Notes: generated by a model from the letters alone, not told the origin. A stretch of 64,000 nt of DNA from Anaplasmataceae bacterium AB001_6 (GCA_020002265.1 CP048228.1:62001-126000), one strand, 5' to 3'. Shown: positions 52,208-61,120, counted from the first letter of the stretch. Numbers and translations: made by a program.

Positions 52208-53140
52208 ATGAATAAAGTTCTGTTTCATATATCGCCTGTTGTAAGTTATTATGTAGATACCTCAATTTATTTAATGAGAGAAGCTATTAATCGTGGATTC
52301 ACGGTATATTTCACTTATCCTGAGAATGTCTTTTATTCTGTTGATGGTGTTAAATCTAAGAACTATAGTTTTACTCTTGATGATGATGGGATCGTTATAA
52401 AATCAGAGCATTATGACTATATAGATAATCATGATATGGTTTTTATTCGACATGACCCACCTGTTGATATGTCTTATCAAACATCTCTTTATCTATTTGG
52501 ATTGTGTACCAGAGCTTTTTTTATTAATAATCCGCAGGCTATACTACTCTCTCCAGAAAAGATATTTAAGTATCACCTGTATAGTGATTTGGAGACCATT
52601 ATTGTTTGTGATGTTGAGACAGCTACTAAATTCGTAGAGCAATATGGGAAGGTTGTTTTTAAACCACTGTATGAATATGGTGGTAGTAATATAATTCTCA
52701 TTGATAAATCTGATGCAAATTATAAAGACATCCTTTCTGAAAAATTTAATAATCATGGCACTCATTTTTTAATGCAGCGTTTTGATTCTGATGTTTTAAC
52801 CGATGGAGATGTAAGAGTTTTAATACTTGATGGAGAGATTCTTGGTTACTTTAAAAGACAGAACAAAGATAATTTCTTAAGTAATACTGTATTAGGTGCT
52901 AAGGTATATAAAGTGGATCTTTCAAATAAGGCTTTAGATACAGCAACTAAAATTGCATTAGATTTAAAACAAAGAGGCATTTATTTTGCTGGTCTTGACT
53001 TCATAGGGAATAATTTAATAGAGATTAATGTCACTTCTCCTACAGGCTTGGTGCATTATGATATGTTGCGTGACAAATCCTTGGATGTGAAATGTTGGGA
53101 TAAATTTATCAGACTTTATGAAGATTTTAAAAAAAATTGA
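52208..53140 (+). CDS. gshB: Glutathione synthetase
   Basis: GshB joins gamma-glutamylcysteine to glycine with ATP. The 310-residue ATP-grasp protein includes FIRHDPPVDMSYQTSLYL (the R-x-DPP-x-D motif near residue 80), the NNPQAILLSPEKIF block near 110, VVFKPLYEYGGSNI near 150 (P-loop-like grasp), GDVRVLILDGEILG near 200 and LDFIGNNLIEINVTSPTG near 275. The family usually shows RG-x-N-x-GG-x-x here RQNKDNFLSNTVLGA. gshA is not in this window. TAAGAG is upstream of the ATG. Confidence 0.9.
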   Translation: MNKVLFHISPVVSYYVDTSIYLMREAINRGFTVYFTYPENVFYSVDGVKSKNYSFTLDDDGIVIKSEHYDYIDNHDMVFIRHDPPVDMSYQTSLYLFGLCTRAFFINNPQAILLSPEKIFKYHLYSDLETIIVCDVETATKFVEQYGKVVFKPLYEYGGSNIILIDKSDANYKDILSEKFNNHGTHFLMQRFDSDVLTDGDVRVLILDGEILGYFKRQNKDNFLSNTVLGAKVYKVDLSNKALDTATKIALDLKQRGIYFAGLDFIGNNLIEINVTSPTGLVHYDMLRDKSLDVKCWDKFIRLYEDFKKN

Positions 53141-53257
53141 TGCTATAATTGGCTTTTATGTTTAAGTCACAGAAAGTAATTTCGGTAAATCATAGTTGTA
53201 GATAGTTAATTGTTGAGCTGTTAAGCTTTCAGTTAATTATGTTGCCTGCTATTTCTT

Positions 53258-53521
53258 ATGGACAATTTAGATGTATTGCTTATCAGTAAAGAAGCTATAT
53301 GGGTGTTGATTAAGATATCAACTCCTGTGATATTAACATCTATGAGTGTTGGTCTTATTATTTCTATATTCCAGACTTTAACTCAAATTAATGAAGTTAC
53401 GTTAACTTTTGTCCCTAAAATAGTAGCTGTTTTCTTCTCCATTTTATTCTCAATTGCTTTCATTGCTGGTTCTTTGCACGACTTTGCGAATTATATAATG
53501 GAGGCCATACATTCTTTATGA
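53258..53521 (+). CDS. fliQ: Flagellar biosynthesis protein FliQ
   Basis: FliQ is a small two-helix part of the flagellar export gate. The 87-residue length is exact for the family. Helix one contains SVGLIISIFQTLTQINEVTLTFVPKIVAV-type sequence, whose core ISIFQTLTQINEVTLTFVPK is the FliQ signature (Q-A-x-T-Q-I-N-E-x-T-L-x-x-x-P-K). SctS of type III secretion is related but lacks this exact block. No other flagellar gene is nearby; purH overlaps its stop by 4 bp. The frame is intact. Confidence 0.93.
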   Translation: MDNLDVLLISKEAIWVLIKISTPVILTSMSVGLIISIFQTLTQINEVTLTFVPKIVAVFFSILFSIAFIAGSLHDFANYIMEAIHSL

Positions 53522-54984
53522 GGATAAAAAGAGCATTAATATCCGTATACGATAAAACAGGTATTGTTAAATTATCTAGGTATTTAATAGAAAACGATGT
53601 TGAGATTATCTCAACGGGAGGGACTTTCAAACTTTTAAAAGAAAATGATATTCCAGTGATGGAAATAGCAGATTTCACAGATTTTCCTGAGATATTAGGT
53701 GGTCGTGTTAAAACTCTGCATCCTAAGGTACATGGAGGTATTCTATGTGTTCCAGGGCAATTTGATGATGATATCCAACAAAATGAAATTCAAAAAATAG
53801 ATCTAGTTATTGTTAATTTGTATCCTTTTGTTGATACTGTGAATTCTGGTGCGTCTGAAGATGAGATAATAGAAAATATTGATATTGGAGGCGTTACTTT
53901 GATTCGTGCTGCAGCAAAGAACTACAAGAATGTTGCAGTTGTTACAGATGTTAAGCAATATAATGATGTTAATGTAGATTCTAGTGCAAAATTGCGTGAA
54001 TTGTGGGCTAAGCAAGCTTTCTTTAATATAGCTCAATATGATTCTGCTATTTCTAATTGGTTTACTGGTTCTGATGTATTAAATTTGAATCTTGTCAAAA
54101 AAAATGATTTTCGTTATGGAGAGAACCCTCATCAGAAAGGTAGTTTTTATTCTAATGGAGAGTTACCTTTCCAAAAATTACAAGGAAAGGAGTTAAGCTA
54201 TAATAATGTACTGGATGTGCATGCAGCCCTTGCATTAATTGCAGAATTTAAAAATGAATTTGCTACTGTCATTGTTAAACATAATAATCCTTGCGGAGTG
54301 GCTGTAGGAAATGATGAGATAGAATCATATAAAAAAGCTCTTTCCTGTGATAGCCGTAGTAGTTTTGGTGGTGTAGTATCTGTTAACGGTCACGTATCAG
54401 AAACACTAGCTAGAGAAATTACTAATATTTTCACTGAAGTTGTTATAGCTAAGTCATTTTCTTCAGAAGCATTAGATTTGTTTAACCAAAAACCAAATAT
54501 TCGTGTTTTATGTATAGACCATTATATAGAGGATAATTTTTGCTTGAGAAATACTCTAGGTGGAATCTTATTGCAAGACTGCAATAACCATCTTTATGAT
54601 GACTTTAAATTGGCAGTAGGTGATGAGTTATCTGAGGCAGTAAAAGCAGATTTAATTTTTGCCTTGAAAGTATGCAAACATGTTAAATCTAACGCGATTG
54701 TACTTGCAAAAGATGGTATGACTGTGGGAATAGGTGCTGGTCAGATGAGTAGGATTGATAGCTTAGAATTGGCAGTGACAAAATCTGTTATTGGGACAAA
54801 AGGTGCAGTTATGGCTTCTGATGGATTTTTCCCCTTTGCTGATAGCGTTGAATATGCCGCTGATCACAATATTGTTGCTATAGTACAACCTGGTGGTTCT
54901 ATAAAGGATGCAGAAGTGATATCCAAGGCTAAGGATAAGGGTATTACTATGATTTTAACTGGTGTCAGACACTTTGTTCACTAA
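53518..54984 (+). CDS. purH: Bifunctional AICAR transformylase/IMP cyclohydrolase
   Basis: PurH performs the last two steps of IMP synthesis. The N-terminal MGS-fold domain has RALISVYDKTGIVKLSRYL and LGGRVKTLHPKVHGGIL near 60. The C-terminal transformylase has FRYGENPHQKGSFY near 200, the catalytic KHNNPCGVA near 255 and DGFFPFADSVEYAADH near 439. The 488-residue length is slightly below the usual 510-530. The ATG overlaps the stop of fliQ (ATGA). With purB, this indicates purine prototrophy. Confidence 0.95.
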   Translation: MRIKRALISVYDKTGIVKLSRYLIENDVEIISTGGTFKLLKENDIPVMEIADFTDFPEILGGRVKTLHPKVHGGILCVPGQFDDDIQQNEIQKIDLVIVNLYPFVDTVNSGASEDEIIENIDIGGVTLIRAAAKNYKNVAVVTDVKQYNDVNVDSSAKLRELWAKQAFFNIAQYDSAISNWFTGSDVLNLNLVKKNDFRYGENPHQKGSFYSNGELPFQKLQGKELSYNNVLDVHAALALIAEFKNEFATVIVKHNNPCGVAVGNDEIESYKKALSCDSRSSFGGVVSVNGHVSETLAREITNIFTEVVIAKSFSSEALDLFNQKPNIRVLCIDHYIEDNFCLRNTLGGILLQDCNNHLYDDFKLAVGDELSEAVKADLIFALKVCKHVKSNAIVLAKDGMTVGIGAGQMSRIDSLELAVTKSVIGTKGAVMASDGFFPFADSVEYAADHNIVAIVQPGGSIKDAEVISKAKDKGITMILTGVRHFVH

Positions 54985-55290
54985 TCGGCCAAAAATGCTT
55001 ATGTAATATTCAGAATTATTAATATCCAATAAGCACATTGTAAAATTCCTATTTCTTATATTGGAGATTATAACGTGGAGTAGTTTTTTCAAACTAAGAG
55101 ATTAGCCTCTTAGTTTGCTACGTGAATTACTTCACTATATGATTTATAATCACAAGCCTTAGCATTGATGGGATGGCTGTTAACATGATATAGGATATTG
55201 TTTGATTTTAACATAGTACATTATTTTAAAATTAATGCTGTTTTATTATATCTTTTTTTTATTTTCTATAATATAATAAATCATTGTTGA
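54985..55290. other. 306-bp intergenic region upstream of tRNA-Val
   Basis: No coding frame is supported here. The region contains one perfect 11-bp hairpin (listed separately), and AT-rich sequence leading to the tRNA-Val gene. A poly-T stretch (55252-55260) and TATAAT-like TCTATAATATAAT (55265-55277) precede the tRNA and may contain its promoter -10. Confidence 0.5.
55090..55117. other. Perfect 11-bp hairpin downstream of purH
   Basis: CAAACTAAGAG (55090-55100) and CTCTTAGTTTG (55107-55117) pair over a 6-base loop ATTAGC. Six T precede the left arm but no T run follows the right arm, so it is not a canonical terminator on either strand. It may be a processing or stability element, or a binding site. 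Confidence 0.6.
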
Positions 55291-55363
55291 GGGCGGTTAG
55301 CTCAGTTGGTAGAGCACCTCGTTTACACCGAGGATGTCGGCGGATCGAGACCGTTATCGCCCA
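55291..55363 (+). tRNA. tRNA-Val (TAC anticodon) with altered T loop
   Basis: Acceptor GGGCGGT pairs with ATCGCCC (one G-T pair); D arm TTAGCTCAGTTGGTAGAGC; anticodon stem CCTCG/CGAGG around TTTACAC (anticodon TAC); discriminator A at 55363, no CCA. The T loop reads ATCGAGA, so the usually invariant T54 is A. Its last 10 bases overlap the end of the GTA gene on the other strand. Confidence 0.93.
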
Positions 55364-56121
55364 CTCATTTGGATCCATGGAAATCCATGGAAGTTCTTGT
55401 TGTTCTTGAATTTGTGTGTGCAGTTTTCAATTGTTTTATTGCATCCAGCTGTCGCGATGAATTCATCACCTATTTCTAGTTCATATTTTATAGGAAGTGA
55501 AAGGGAAAATGCTTGTTTCTCATATCTTAGTATTTTGAAATTAATATTCTTATTTCTTCCTGATGTGAATTCTATTTCTCCAAAATTGAAGTATCCATCA
55601 GCTTTTGACAAAGTGCTATCAATAAAGGTGTCTGATGTTATAATTTTTGATATCTGCCCTTTATTTTGATAAGTGGCTCTATTTAACGTACATTTGCTAT
55701 CAAATAGTGAAGCATTACAATTCTTAGATATTGTTTGCCCAATTATTATCTTAGATAGATATGCTATATCTGATTCTGCGTAGATTTTTATTCTATTATC
55801 ATCTTGTGCTGTTTGAGTGATCTTTCCGCTAAAAAAAGGTTTTATTTCATTGGATTTTTCAATGGAGTTTATAAATATAGTTGCGTTATTAAATAAACCT
55901 TGATGCATATACTCTGGTTTAATTTCCTCTGAATCAATTATACTGGATATTATCAATTTTGTTGCTTTGTCTTCATTACTTTGTGTCCTATTAGTAATGC
56001 TTAACTTTGCTTTTCCTTTATAGGTAATATTCTTGTGAATTAGATCTTTATTATAATTTGTTAATGATATAACATCTTTATTGTTTAAAGTTATGAGAAA
56101 TGTGTAATATATATTTTGCAT
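55354..56121 (-). CDS. GTA-type tail protein, DUF2163/BR0599 domain
   Basis: A 255-residue protein matching the gene-transfer-agent protein often called ORFG13. It has an N-terminal DUF2163 domain (YYTFLITLNNKDVISLTNYN onward) and a C-terminal phage BR0599 region (EIGDEFIATAGCNKTIENCTHKF followed by NFHGFPWI). It lies 2 bp downstream of the ORFG12-like gene, as in other alphaproteobacterial GTAs. The C terminus ends shortly after FPWI, overlapping the tRNA-Val 3' end, so a few C-terminal residues may have been lost. The following NlpC/P60 peptidase and large host-recognition gene are missing. Confidence 0.85.
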   Translation of the reverse strand: MQNIYYTFLITLNNKDVISLTNYNKDLIHKNITYKGKAKLSITNRTQSNEDKATKLIISSIIDSEEIKPEYMHQGLFNNATIFINSIEKSNEIKPFFSGKITQTAQDDNRIKIYAESDIAYLSKIIIGQTISKNCNASLFDSKCTLNRATYQNKGQISKIITSDTFIDSTLSKADGYFNFGEIEFTSGRNKNINFKILRYEKQAFSLSLPIKYELEIGDEFIATAGCNKTIENCTHKFKNNKNFHGFPWIQMSGR

Positions 56122-56123
56122 TT

Positions 56124-56705
56124 TTACTCTATTATTTCGTGTAATATGATATTTTTAGCTACGTAGATTCCTGGGTTATCTAACCCTATTTTCAGATCAT
56201 CTGATGCAAATCTTACGGGGATATCAAATTCGCATTCTATACTTATCTCTCCTCCTTCTTCTGTGACGAGCAAACCATTATTATAATCTATTGTATATTG
56301 TGTACTCTCTAATGGTATATCATTTGAATATACTATTTCTGTATTTGGGACTATTTTCTTTATTGGTCTTTTGAATGTTTGTTGATTAAATGTATAGTTT
56401 TTATATATCTGCATGCCAGAGCTGGGCGCCTTAGAAATAACTTGTTTAGGTATTTTATAATCCATCCAATCTTTAAATCTAAAGCCATTTGCTCTGCCCT
56501 GTGTGACATAAAAGAAGGATATAATTTGATCTATTTGATCTTTTGTTTTTATGCCGTGACTCACATTGTAGTAGATTTTTGGTTCTAGCCAATTTATAAA
56601 ACGTGCTTCATAGCCTGCAGCCGTTTGTTCTATGTTAGTATTAAAATTTGGTCCACCAATTGCACCAAATGATATATCTTCAGGGAATCTAATTTCTAAG
56701 AACAT
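56124..56705 (-). CDS. GTA-type tail protein, DUF2460 (ORFG12-like)
   Basis: A 193-residue protein with the DUF2460 layout: FLEIRFPEDISFGAIGGPNF at the N terminus, then ARFINWLEPKIYYNVSHGIK, QIISFFYVTQGRANGFRFKDWMDY near 85 and a C-terminal EFDIPVRFASDDLKIGLD. Every element is characteristic of the alphaproteobacterial GTA protein 12, a distal tail component. The gene is intact. With the ORFG13-like gene and the portal gene at 10.8 kb, it indicates a dispersed GTA. Confidence 0.9.
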   Translation of the reverse strand: MFLEIRFPEDISFGAIGGPNFNTNIEQTAAGYEARFINWLEPKIYYNVSHGIKTKDQIDQIISFFYVTQGRANGFRFKDWMDYKIPKQVISKAPSSGMQIYKNYTFNQQTFKRPIKKIVPNTEIVYSNDIPLESTQYTIDYNNGLLVTEEGGEISIECEFDIPVRFASDDLKIGLDNPGIYVAKNIILHEIIE

Positions 56706-56832
56706 CTTTTATACTAAAAATAACTTGGAATATTAAAACAGATGATAATCAGCAGAATCTTTTCATGTAAGCAATTTTTAGAATTGTTTATATTTTAACA
56801 GTATATTAGAATTATACTATTCCCTGTGTAAA

Positions 56833-57336
56833 TTGACTATTGTGTCTGCTGAAAGTGGTGTGAAATATAAGTTTGTGGTTCTATCTTTGGGGTCAAATAT
56901 TGAACCTCGTGACTATTACATAAACTATGCAATAAACAATATTAGTTTGCATGATAAGAAAATCTCAAAAATGCACGAGACAGAACCATTGTTGCCTGAA
57001 AAATCCATGGAATTGGACAGCAGTTGGTATGAAAAATTTGTTAATTGTGTTCTTTGTGGCTTTACTGAGCAGAACTTAGAGTCCTTTTTCTCTCTATGCT
57101 GTTCTATAGAAAAAAATTGTCAGAGAGTTCGAAAATATAAATTTGCTCCAAGAACTCTAGATATTGATATTCTGTTTTGGAATAATCAGATAATAGATAG
57201 TGCCTATTTGACCATTCCGCATTATGATTTACACAATAGAAAGTTTGTTATCGAACCACTTATGGAGATATTACCAGACTATGTGCATCCAAAATTAAAC
57301 AAAACAATAAGACAAATATATGAGGATTTAATATGA
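56833..57336 (+). CDS. folK: HPPK, hydroxymethyldihydropterin pyrophosphokinase
   Basis: FolK transfers pyrophosphate from ATP to 6-hydroxymethyl-7,8-dihydropterin in folate synthesis. The 167-residue protein has VLSLGSNIEPRDYYINYA near residue 16, the catalytic block RVRKYKFAPRTLDIDILFWN near 95 and IPHYDLHNRKFVIEPLMEI near 128. The frame begins at TTG 56833; a GTG nearer to the core (at 56842) is an alternative. The stop overlaps folP by 4 bp. Confidence 0.93.
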   Translation: MTIVSAESGVKYKFVVLSLGSNIEPRDYYINYAINNISLHDKKISKMHETEPLLPEKSMELDSSWYEKFVNCVLCGFTEQNLESFFSLCCSIEKNCQRVRKYKFAPRTLDIDILFWNNQIIDSAYLTIPHYDLHNRKFVIEPLMEILPDYVHPKLNKTIRQIYEDLI

Positions 57337-58142
57337 AAATATGTGGAATTATCAATATTACCCCTGATTCTTTTTCTGGTGATGGCTTATTAGATCATTC
57401 TGCTGTTCTCAGCAAAGTTGAAGAGATGATTAATGATGGAGCAGATATAATAGATGTTGGTGCACAGGCTACTAATCCTTTTGTTAAAAATGATGTTGAT
57501 CCGATAAAGGAGAAAAAAAGACTATGGGGTGTATTACCTAAGATAGTGGAAATAGCTAATAAATCTTCAGTGATGGTTTCTATTGATAGTTATAATAGTG
57601 CTGTTATCCAATACGCATTGGAAAGTGGAGTGCATATTATCAACGATCAAAAAGGTTTACAAGATCCAGCAGTTATCGATCTATTATTGGCAAACATTAA
57701 CAATATACATAAAATAATTTTTATGCATAGTGTGGCTGTGCCGGCGGATCTTGATGTTATTCTCTCAGAGAATGAAGACGTGTTGAATTATCTAAAATCG
57801 TGGGCAGAAGACCGAATAAAATATCTAACAGAAATTGGTTTTGATAAGCAAAAGTTAGTTTTTGATCCAGGAATAGGGTTTGCAACCACAGTGCTTCAAG
57901 CTAGACATATAATAAAGAATGCTTATTTCTTTAAACAGCTGGGGGTTGAATTATATATTGGGTGTAGCAGAAAAAGATTTATTGAAGAAGAATCTATCGA
58001 TGTAAAAGACCGCATAACCCTAGGGATATCCGGATACCTTTATTCACAAGGTGTTGATTATCTGAGAGTGCATGAGATCAAAAATCATCGCAAACTCATC
58101 AATCTGTTAGAAAATAAAGAATATAAGCACATCATAACGTGA
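57333..58142 (+). CDS. folP: Dihydropteroate synthase
   Basis: FolP joins dihydropterin pyrophosphate with p-aminobenzoate. The 269-residue TIM barrel has GIINITPDSFSGDG near residue 4, DIIDVGAQATNP near 38 (usual DVGGESTRP, changed at several positions), VSIDSYNSAV near 80, INDQKGLQDP near 103 and the C-terminal VLRVHE-like YLRVHEIKNHRK. The variation at the second motif is seen in other intracellular bacteria. It overlaps folK by 4 bp. Confidence 0.92.
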   Translation: MKICGIINITPDSFSGDGLLDHSAVLSKVEEMINDGADIIDVGAQATNPFVKNDVDPIKEKKRLWGVLPKIVEIANKSSVMVSIDSYNSAVIQYALESGVHIINDQKGLQDPAVIDLLLANINNIHKIIFMHSVAVPADLDVILSENEDVLNYLKSWAEDRIKYLTEIGFDKQKLVFDPGIGFATTVLQARHIIKNAYFFKQLGVELYIGCSRKRFIEEESIDVKDRITLGISGYLYSQGVDYLRVHEIKNHRKLINLLENKEYKHIIT

Positions 58143-58148
58143 ATAATA

Positions 58149-58352
58149 TTAAGCAAATTTATTTGCTAATTTTTTCATTTCTTCGATTGAGTTTTTGACA
58201 TATTCAGTTGTATCTTGCCACTTATTTTCAATATTTCTGATGTATTCACTGTTTCTCACTTGATTAATATCAATATTCTGTGAAAAACTATACATGCCCA
58301 TGCTCAAAAGTAACACCAATATGGGGGCGCAAAAAAGAAAGTATCTACCCAT
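58149..58352 (-). CDS. Small membrane-anchored protein, unknown
   Basis: About 67 residues from the ATG at 58352, which has AAAGGAC 8 bases upstream; a longer frame to 58379 lacks a site. One N-terminal hydrophobic helix (FLFCAPILVLLLSMGMYSF) is followed by a polar helical domain (YVKNSIEEMKKLANKFA). It is likely anchored in the inner membrane with a periplasmic coil. No family recognised. It lies 6 bp from the convergent folP. Confidence 0.5.
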   Translation of the reverse strand: MGRYFLFCAPILVLLLSMGMYSFSQNIDINQVRNSEYIRNIENKWQDTTEYVKNSIEEMKKLANKFA

Positions 58353-58446
58353 ATACAAAGTCCTTTCTGTGAAAAACAATCAATAGTTTAAATTTTAACA
58401 AATTTTTATAATTTCTTAAAGCTAAATCTTTAATAAATTTTTTATC

Positions 58447-59148
58447 CTAAGAGCTCTTTCCGTACCATATAGAATTTATTACATTTTTTTTGATGAATTG
58501 TTTATGTTGATCCTCCTCATATTTATCATCATTGCGCCTTTTTCTTCTACAGATTCTATTTTTATTTACAGATTCCATGTTATCTAGACTTTCTTCCATA
58601 GCGAAAAAATCTAAGTTATTTTGTACCTGTGACCTACTTTTCAGAAAAAAATAAACTTCAGCAAGTAGGTAAGAATCAATTAGCGCACCATGCATTTTTC
58701 TTGCTTCCAGCGATATATTGAATTTTCTACATAATGCATTTAAAGAGGCCTGCTCTCCAGGAAAATTCTTCCTGGCAATCTCTAATGTATCAACAGCCCT
58801 TTCATTTGATATTGTTTTCTTTTTAGCTTTTTTTAGCTCATAGTTTAAGAACTTCATATCAAAAGGTGCATTATGCATTATCAACACTGAATCAGATATA
58901 AAATCTAAAAAATCGTCTGCTATTTCAGCAAACCTTCTTTTGTTTTCAACCAAATCAGTCGTTATACCATGAATCTTACTATTTTCGATGGATATGCCCC
59001 TTTCAGGATTGACGTATGCATGGAAATGATTTCCAGTTATTTTATCATCTATAAGTTCAACACATCCTATCTCTATTATTCTATGACCATCACTAATTTC
59101 TAGTCCCGTAGTCTCAGTATCTAAGACTATGTTACGCTTTTTTATCAT
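58447..59148 (-). CDS. dnaQ: DNA polymerase III epsilon subunit
   Basis: The 3'-5' proofreading exonuclease of the replicase. The DEDD motifs are visible: VLDTETTGLE near 8-17 (Exo I), HNAPFDMKFLNYEL near 100 (Exo II) and KMHGALIDSYLLAEVY near 165 (Exo III, DEDDh His). GHRIIEIGCVEL follows Exo I. The C-terminal 40 residues are charged, as in polymerase-binding tails. Length 233. It overlaps by 17 bp the zinc-finger gene upstream on the same strand. Confidence 0.93.
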   Translation of the reverse strand: MIKKRNIVLDTETTGLEISDGHRIIEIGCVELIDDKITGNHFHAYVNPERGISIENSKIHGITTDLVENKRRFAEIADDFLDFISDSVLIMHNAPFDMKFLNYELKKAKKKTISNERAVDTLEIARKNFPGEQASLNALCRKFNISLEARKMHGALIDSYLLAEVYFFLKSRSQVQNNLDFFAMEESLDNMESVNKNRICRRKRRNDDKYEEDQHKQFIKKNVINSIWYGKSS

Positions 59149-59323
59149 CTGCTACTGTTTGCTTATCTATACAACAACTTTTTAGATAAACAATACCACA
59201 ATAAGGACAGACAATTCTACTTTTTCTCTCTATATTTAGGTAAACAACAGGATGACTTGTTCCTTGGCCATTACATCTGACAATTTTTGAAGATACTAAC
59301 ACGTTCTTCATATCATTTTTCAT
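59132..59323 (-). CDS. zf-CHCC (NDUFS6-like) zinc-finger protein
   Basis: A 63-residue protein containing the alphaproteobacterial zinc-finger pattern: RCNGQGTSHPVVYLNI followed by IVCPYCGIVYL. These are the Cys-His-Cys-Cys ligands of the zf-CHCC family, related to the mitochondrial complex I accessory subunit NDUFS6. Its function in bacteria is probably assembly of respiratory complex I. It overlaps the dnaQ start. The tail (about 13 residues, CIDKQTVADDKKA) is not conserved. Confidence 0.85.
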   Translation of the reverse strand: MKNDMKNVLVSSKIVRCNGQGTSHPVVYLNIERKSRIVCPYCGIVYLKSCCIDKQTVADDKKA

Positions 59324-59439
59324 ATTTAGTCTATTTTTTTAAATACTCAATACTATAAAAGTAGTATTATATAACGTCTATATTTTTTTTGTATAAAAAT
59401 TGTTAGTAATAAGAACAATTTTACAAGATTTTATAAAGT

Positions 59440-59883
59440 ATGAATAATTTTATGAAGTTAGCGATAGATATTGCAAAAAAAGCTATAGTGGCAAATGAAA
59501 TTCCGGTGGGAGCTGTTATTGTTAAAGATGGAGAGATTATTAGTACAGCAAATAATGAATCTGAAAAAAATAATAATGCAATATTGCACGCTGAATTATT
59601 AGCAATTCAAAGAGCGTGTGATTATTTAAATATTAAGTATCTTTATGGGATGGATATATATGTCACTCTCGAACCATGTGCAATGTGTTCTCATGCCATT
59701 TCTTTGGTGAGAATGCGTAATATCTATTTTGCAGTTGAGAATCCTAAGTCTGGAGGGTTATATAATGGAGCCAAGGTGTTGAACCATTCTTTGTGGAAGC
59801 CAGATGTCTATGAGGGCTTATGTGAAAATGAAGCAAAGGAAATCATAACAAATTTCTTCAATGAAAAAAGATATAGAAAATAA
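59440..59883 (+). CDS. tadA: tRNA-specific adenosine deaminase
   Basis: TadA deaminates A34 to inosine in tRNA-Arg(ACG). The 147-residue deaminase has HAELLAIQRAC near residue 50 (zinc His and catalytic Glu) and VTLEPCAMCSHAI near 75 (two zinc Cys). The N-terminal NEIPVGAVIVKDGEII is typical of TadA. The gene is divergent from the dnaQ unit. Cytosine or guanine deaminases share the motif, but length and the EIPVGAV region favour TadA. Confidence 0.92.
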   Translation: MNNFMKLAIDIAKKAIVANEIPVGAVIVKDGEIISTANNESEKNNNAILHAELLAIQRACDYLNIKYLYGMDIYVTLEPCAMCSHAISLVRMRNIYFAVENPKSGGLYNGAKVLNHSLWKPDVYEGLCENEAKEIITNFFNEKRYRK

Positions 59884-59899
59884 GATGCTATATTTTGTG

Positions 59900-61027
59900 T
59901 TAATTCTTAACCTTATTATTTTTAGAGCCAAATACTACATTATTTTCTTCAAAGGACATTTCTAAAAATAAAGACCTTTTCCCTGATAAACATTCTTCTA
60001 TATCTGTTCCAAATAATTCTTTGCGCCATCCATTATATATTGGAATTCTTTTTTCTTTAGCTACAATTGCCAGATATAATATGTGATTCCTATCTATTGC
60101 AACGTTGAATGAAATATCGTTTCTTATACAAATTATTTTTACATAAGATTTAACAAAATTAATTATTTGTGATTCTTCATTGCTATGAGCTTTATCGATG
60201 AGATATGGATAACATTCCATTATTGACTTTAATTTGTTTTTGTTGATCTTACTCTTCTTTATTATTTGCGATAGATAGTTATTGTGATCTACCATCGATT
60301 TAGACATAAACATCATATTAATATCACTCATAACTGCGGTGTCAGGCTCAAAATTTAATTTTGATGCCTCTTCTCTTCTGATTTTTGATAGATCTGCATA
60401 TACCGCATGATATAAACAATTTTCAACATGGTTACTTCCAGAGAAATTAAGCAATAGATCCATATCTTCATAAAGCCAAGAAAGCCTATTTTTCTGATTG
60501 AGAGAAAGTTGTACTATTCTAAACAATTTATTGAGATATTTTACATCGGTTACTGCATATTCAATTTGATTATCGGTTAGTGGCCTGATGGTCCAGTTGC
60601 TTCTCTTTTCTACTTTATCTATTTTAATCTGAAAATACTTTTCCACCATTCCAGCATAACTTACTGGATGTATGTTATAAGAGCTAAGCATAAATGCTCT
60701 TTGAACATCAACGACAGGGGATGGTATTATTTTTATGATGTTCGATAATGCCATCAAATCTTGCTGATAGTCAAAAAATAATTTGAGTATATTTTTAGAG
60801 CTTAATATTTCAGAAAGAGGGTCATAGCACTGCAAATTACTACTCATACAATCTATAAGAATAAGATTGTCAAGAAACTCTATTTGTATCGTTGATATTT
60901 TTGGGATAAAAACTCTTTTATTGCGTATGAATTCTGTATCTAACGCAATATAATTCGTGCCAGATTTTTTTATTTTATCACATTGATCCAGTAATTCTGC
61001 ATCATTTCTTACTATTATGATGGACAA
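59900..61027 (-). CDS. rnd: Ribonuclease D
   Basis: Rnd is a 3'-5' exoribonuclease that trims tRNA precursors. The DEDDy motifs are visible: NYIALDTEFIRNKRVF near 26, KLFFDYQQDLMALS near 80 (Exo II) and YAVTDVKYLNKLF near 155 (Exo III with Tyr). A divergent HRDC region occupies about 215-295. The 375-residue length fits. It ends 17 bp from the convergent tadA. Confidence 0.9.
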   Translation of the reverse strand: MSIIIVRNDAELLDQCDKIKKSGTNYIALDTEFIRNKRVFIPKISTIQIEFLDNLILIDCMSSNLQCYDPLSEILSSKNILKLFFDYQQDLMALSNIIKIIPSPVVDVQRAFMLSSYNIHPVSYAGMVEKYFQIKIDKVEKRSNWTIRPLTDNQIEYAVTDVKYLNKLFRIVQLSLNQKNRLSWLYEDMDLLLNFSGSNHVENCLYHAVYADLSKIRREEASKLNFEPDTAVMSDINMMFMSKSMVDHNNYLSQIIKKSKINKNKLKSIMECYPYLIDKAHSNEESQIINFVKSYVKIICIRNDISFNVAIDRNHILYLAIVAKEKRIPIYNGWRKELFGTDIEECLSGKRSLFLEMSFEENNVVFGSKNNKVKN

Positions 61028-61120
61028 ATCTTCTATATGTTAAAAAATAAAACGATAATTATAACCCGAAAATAAGATTTTTCTAATTTTTTAGTGTGTT
61101 GATTTGTTATTTTATAATAT

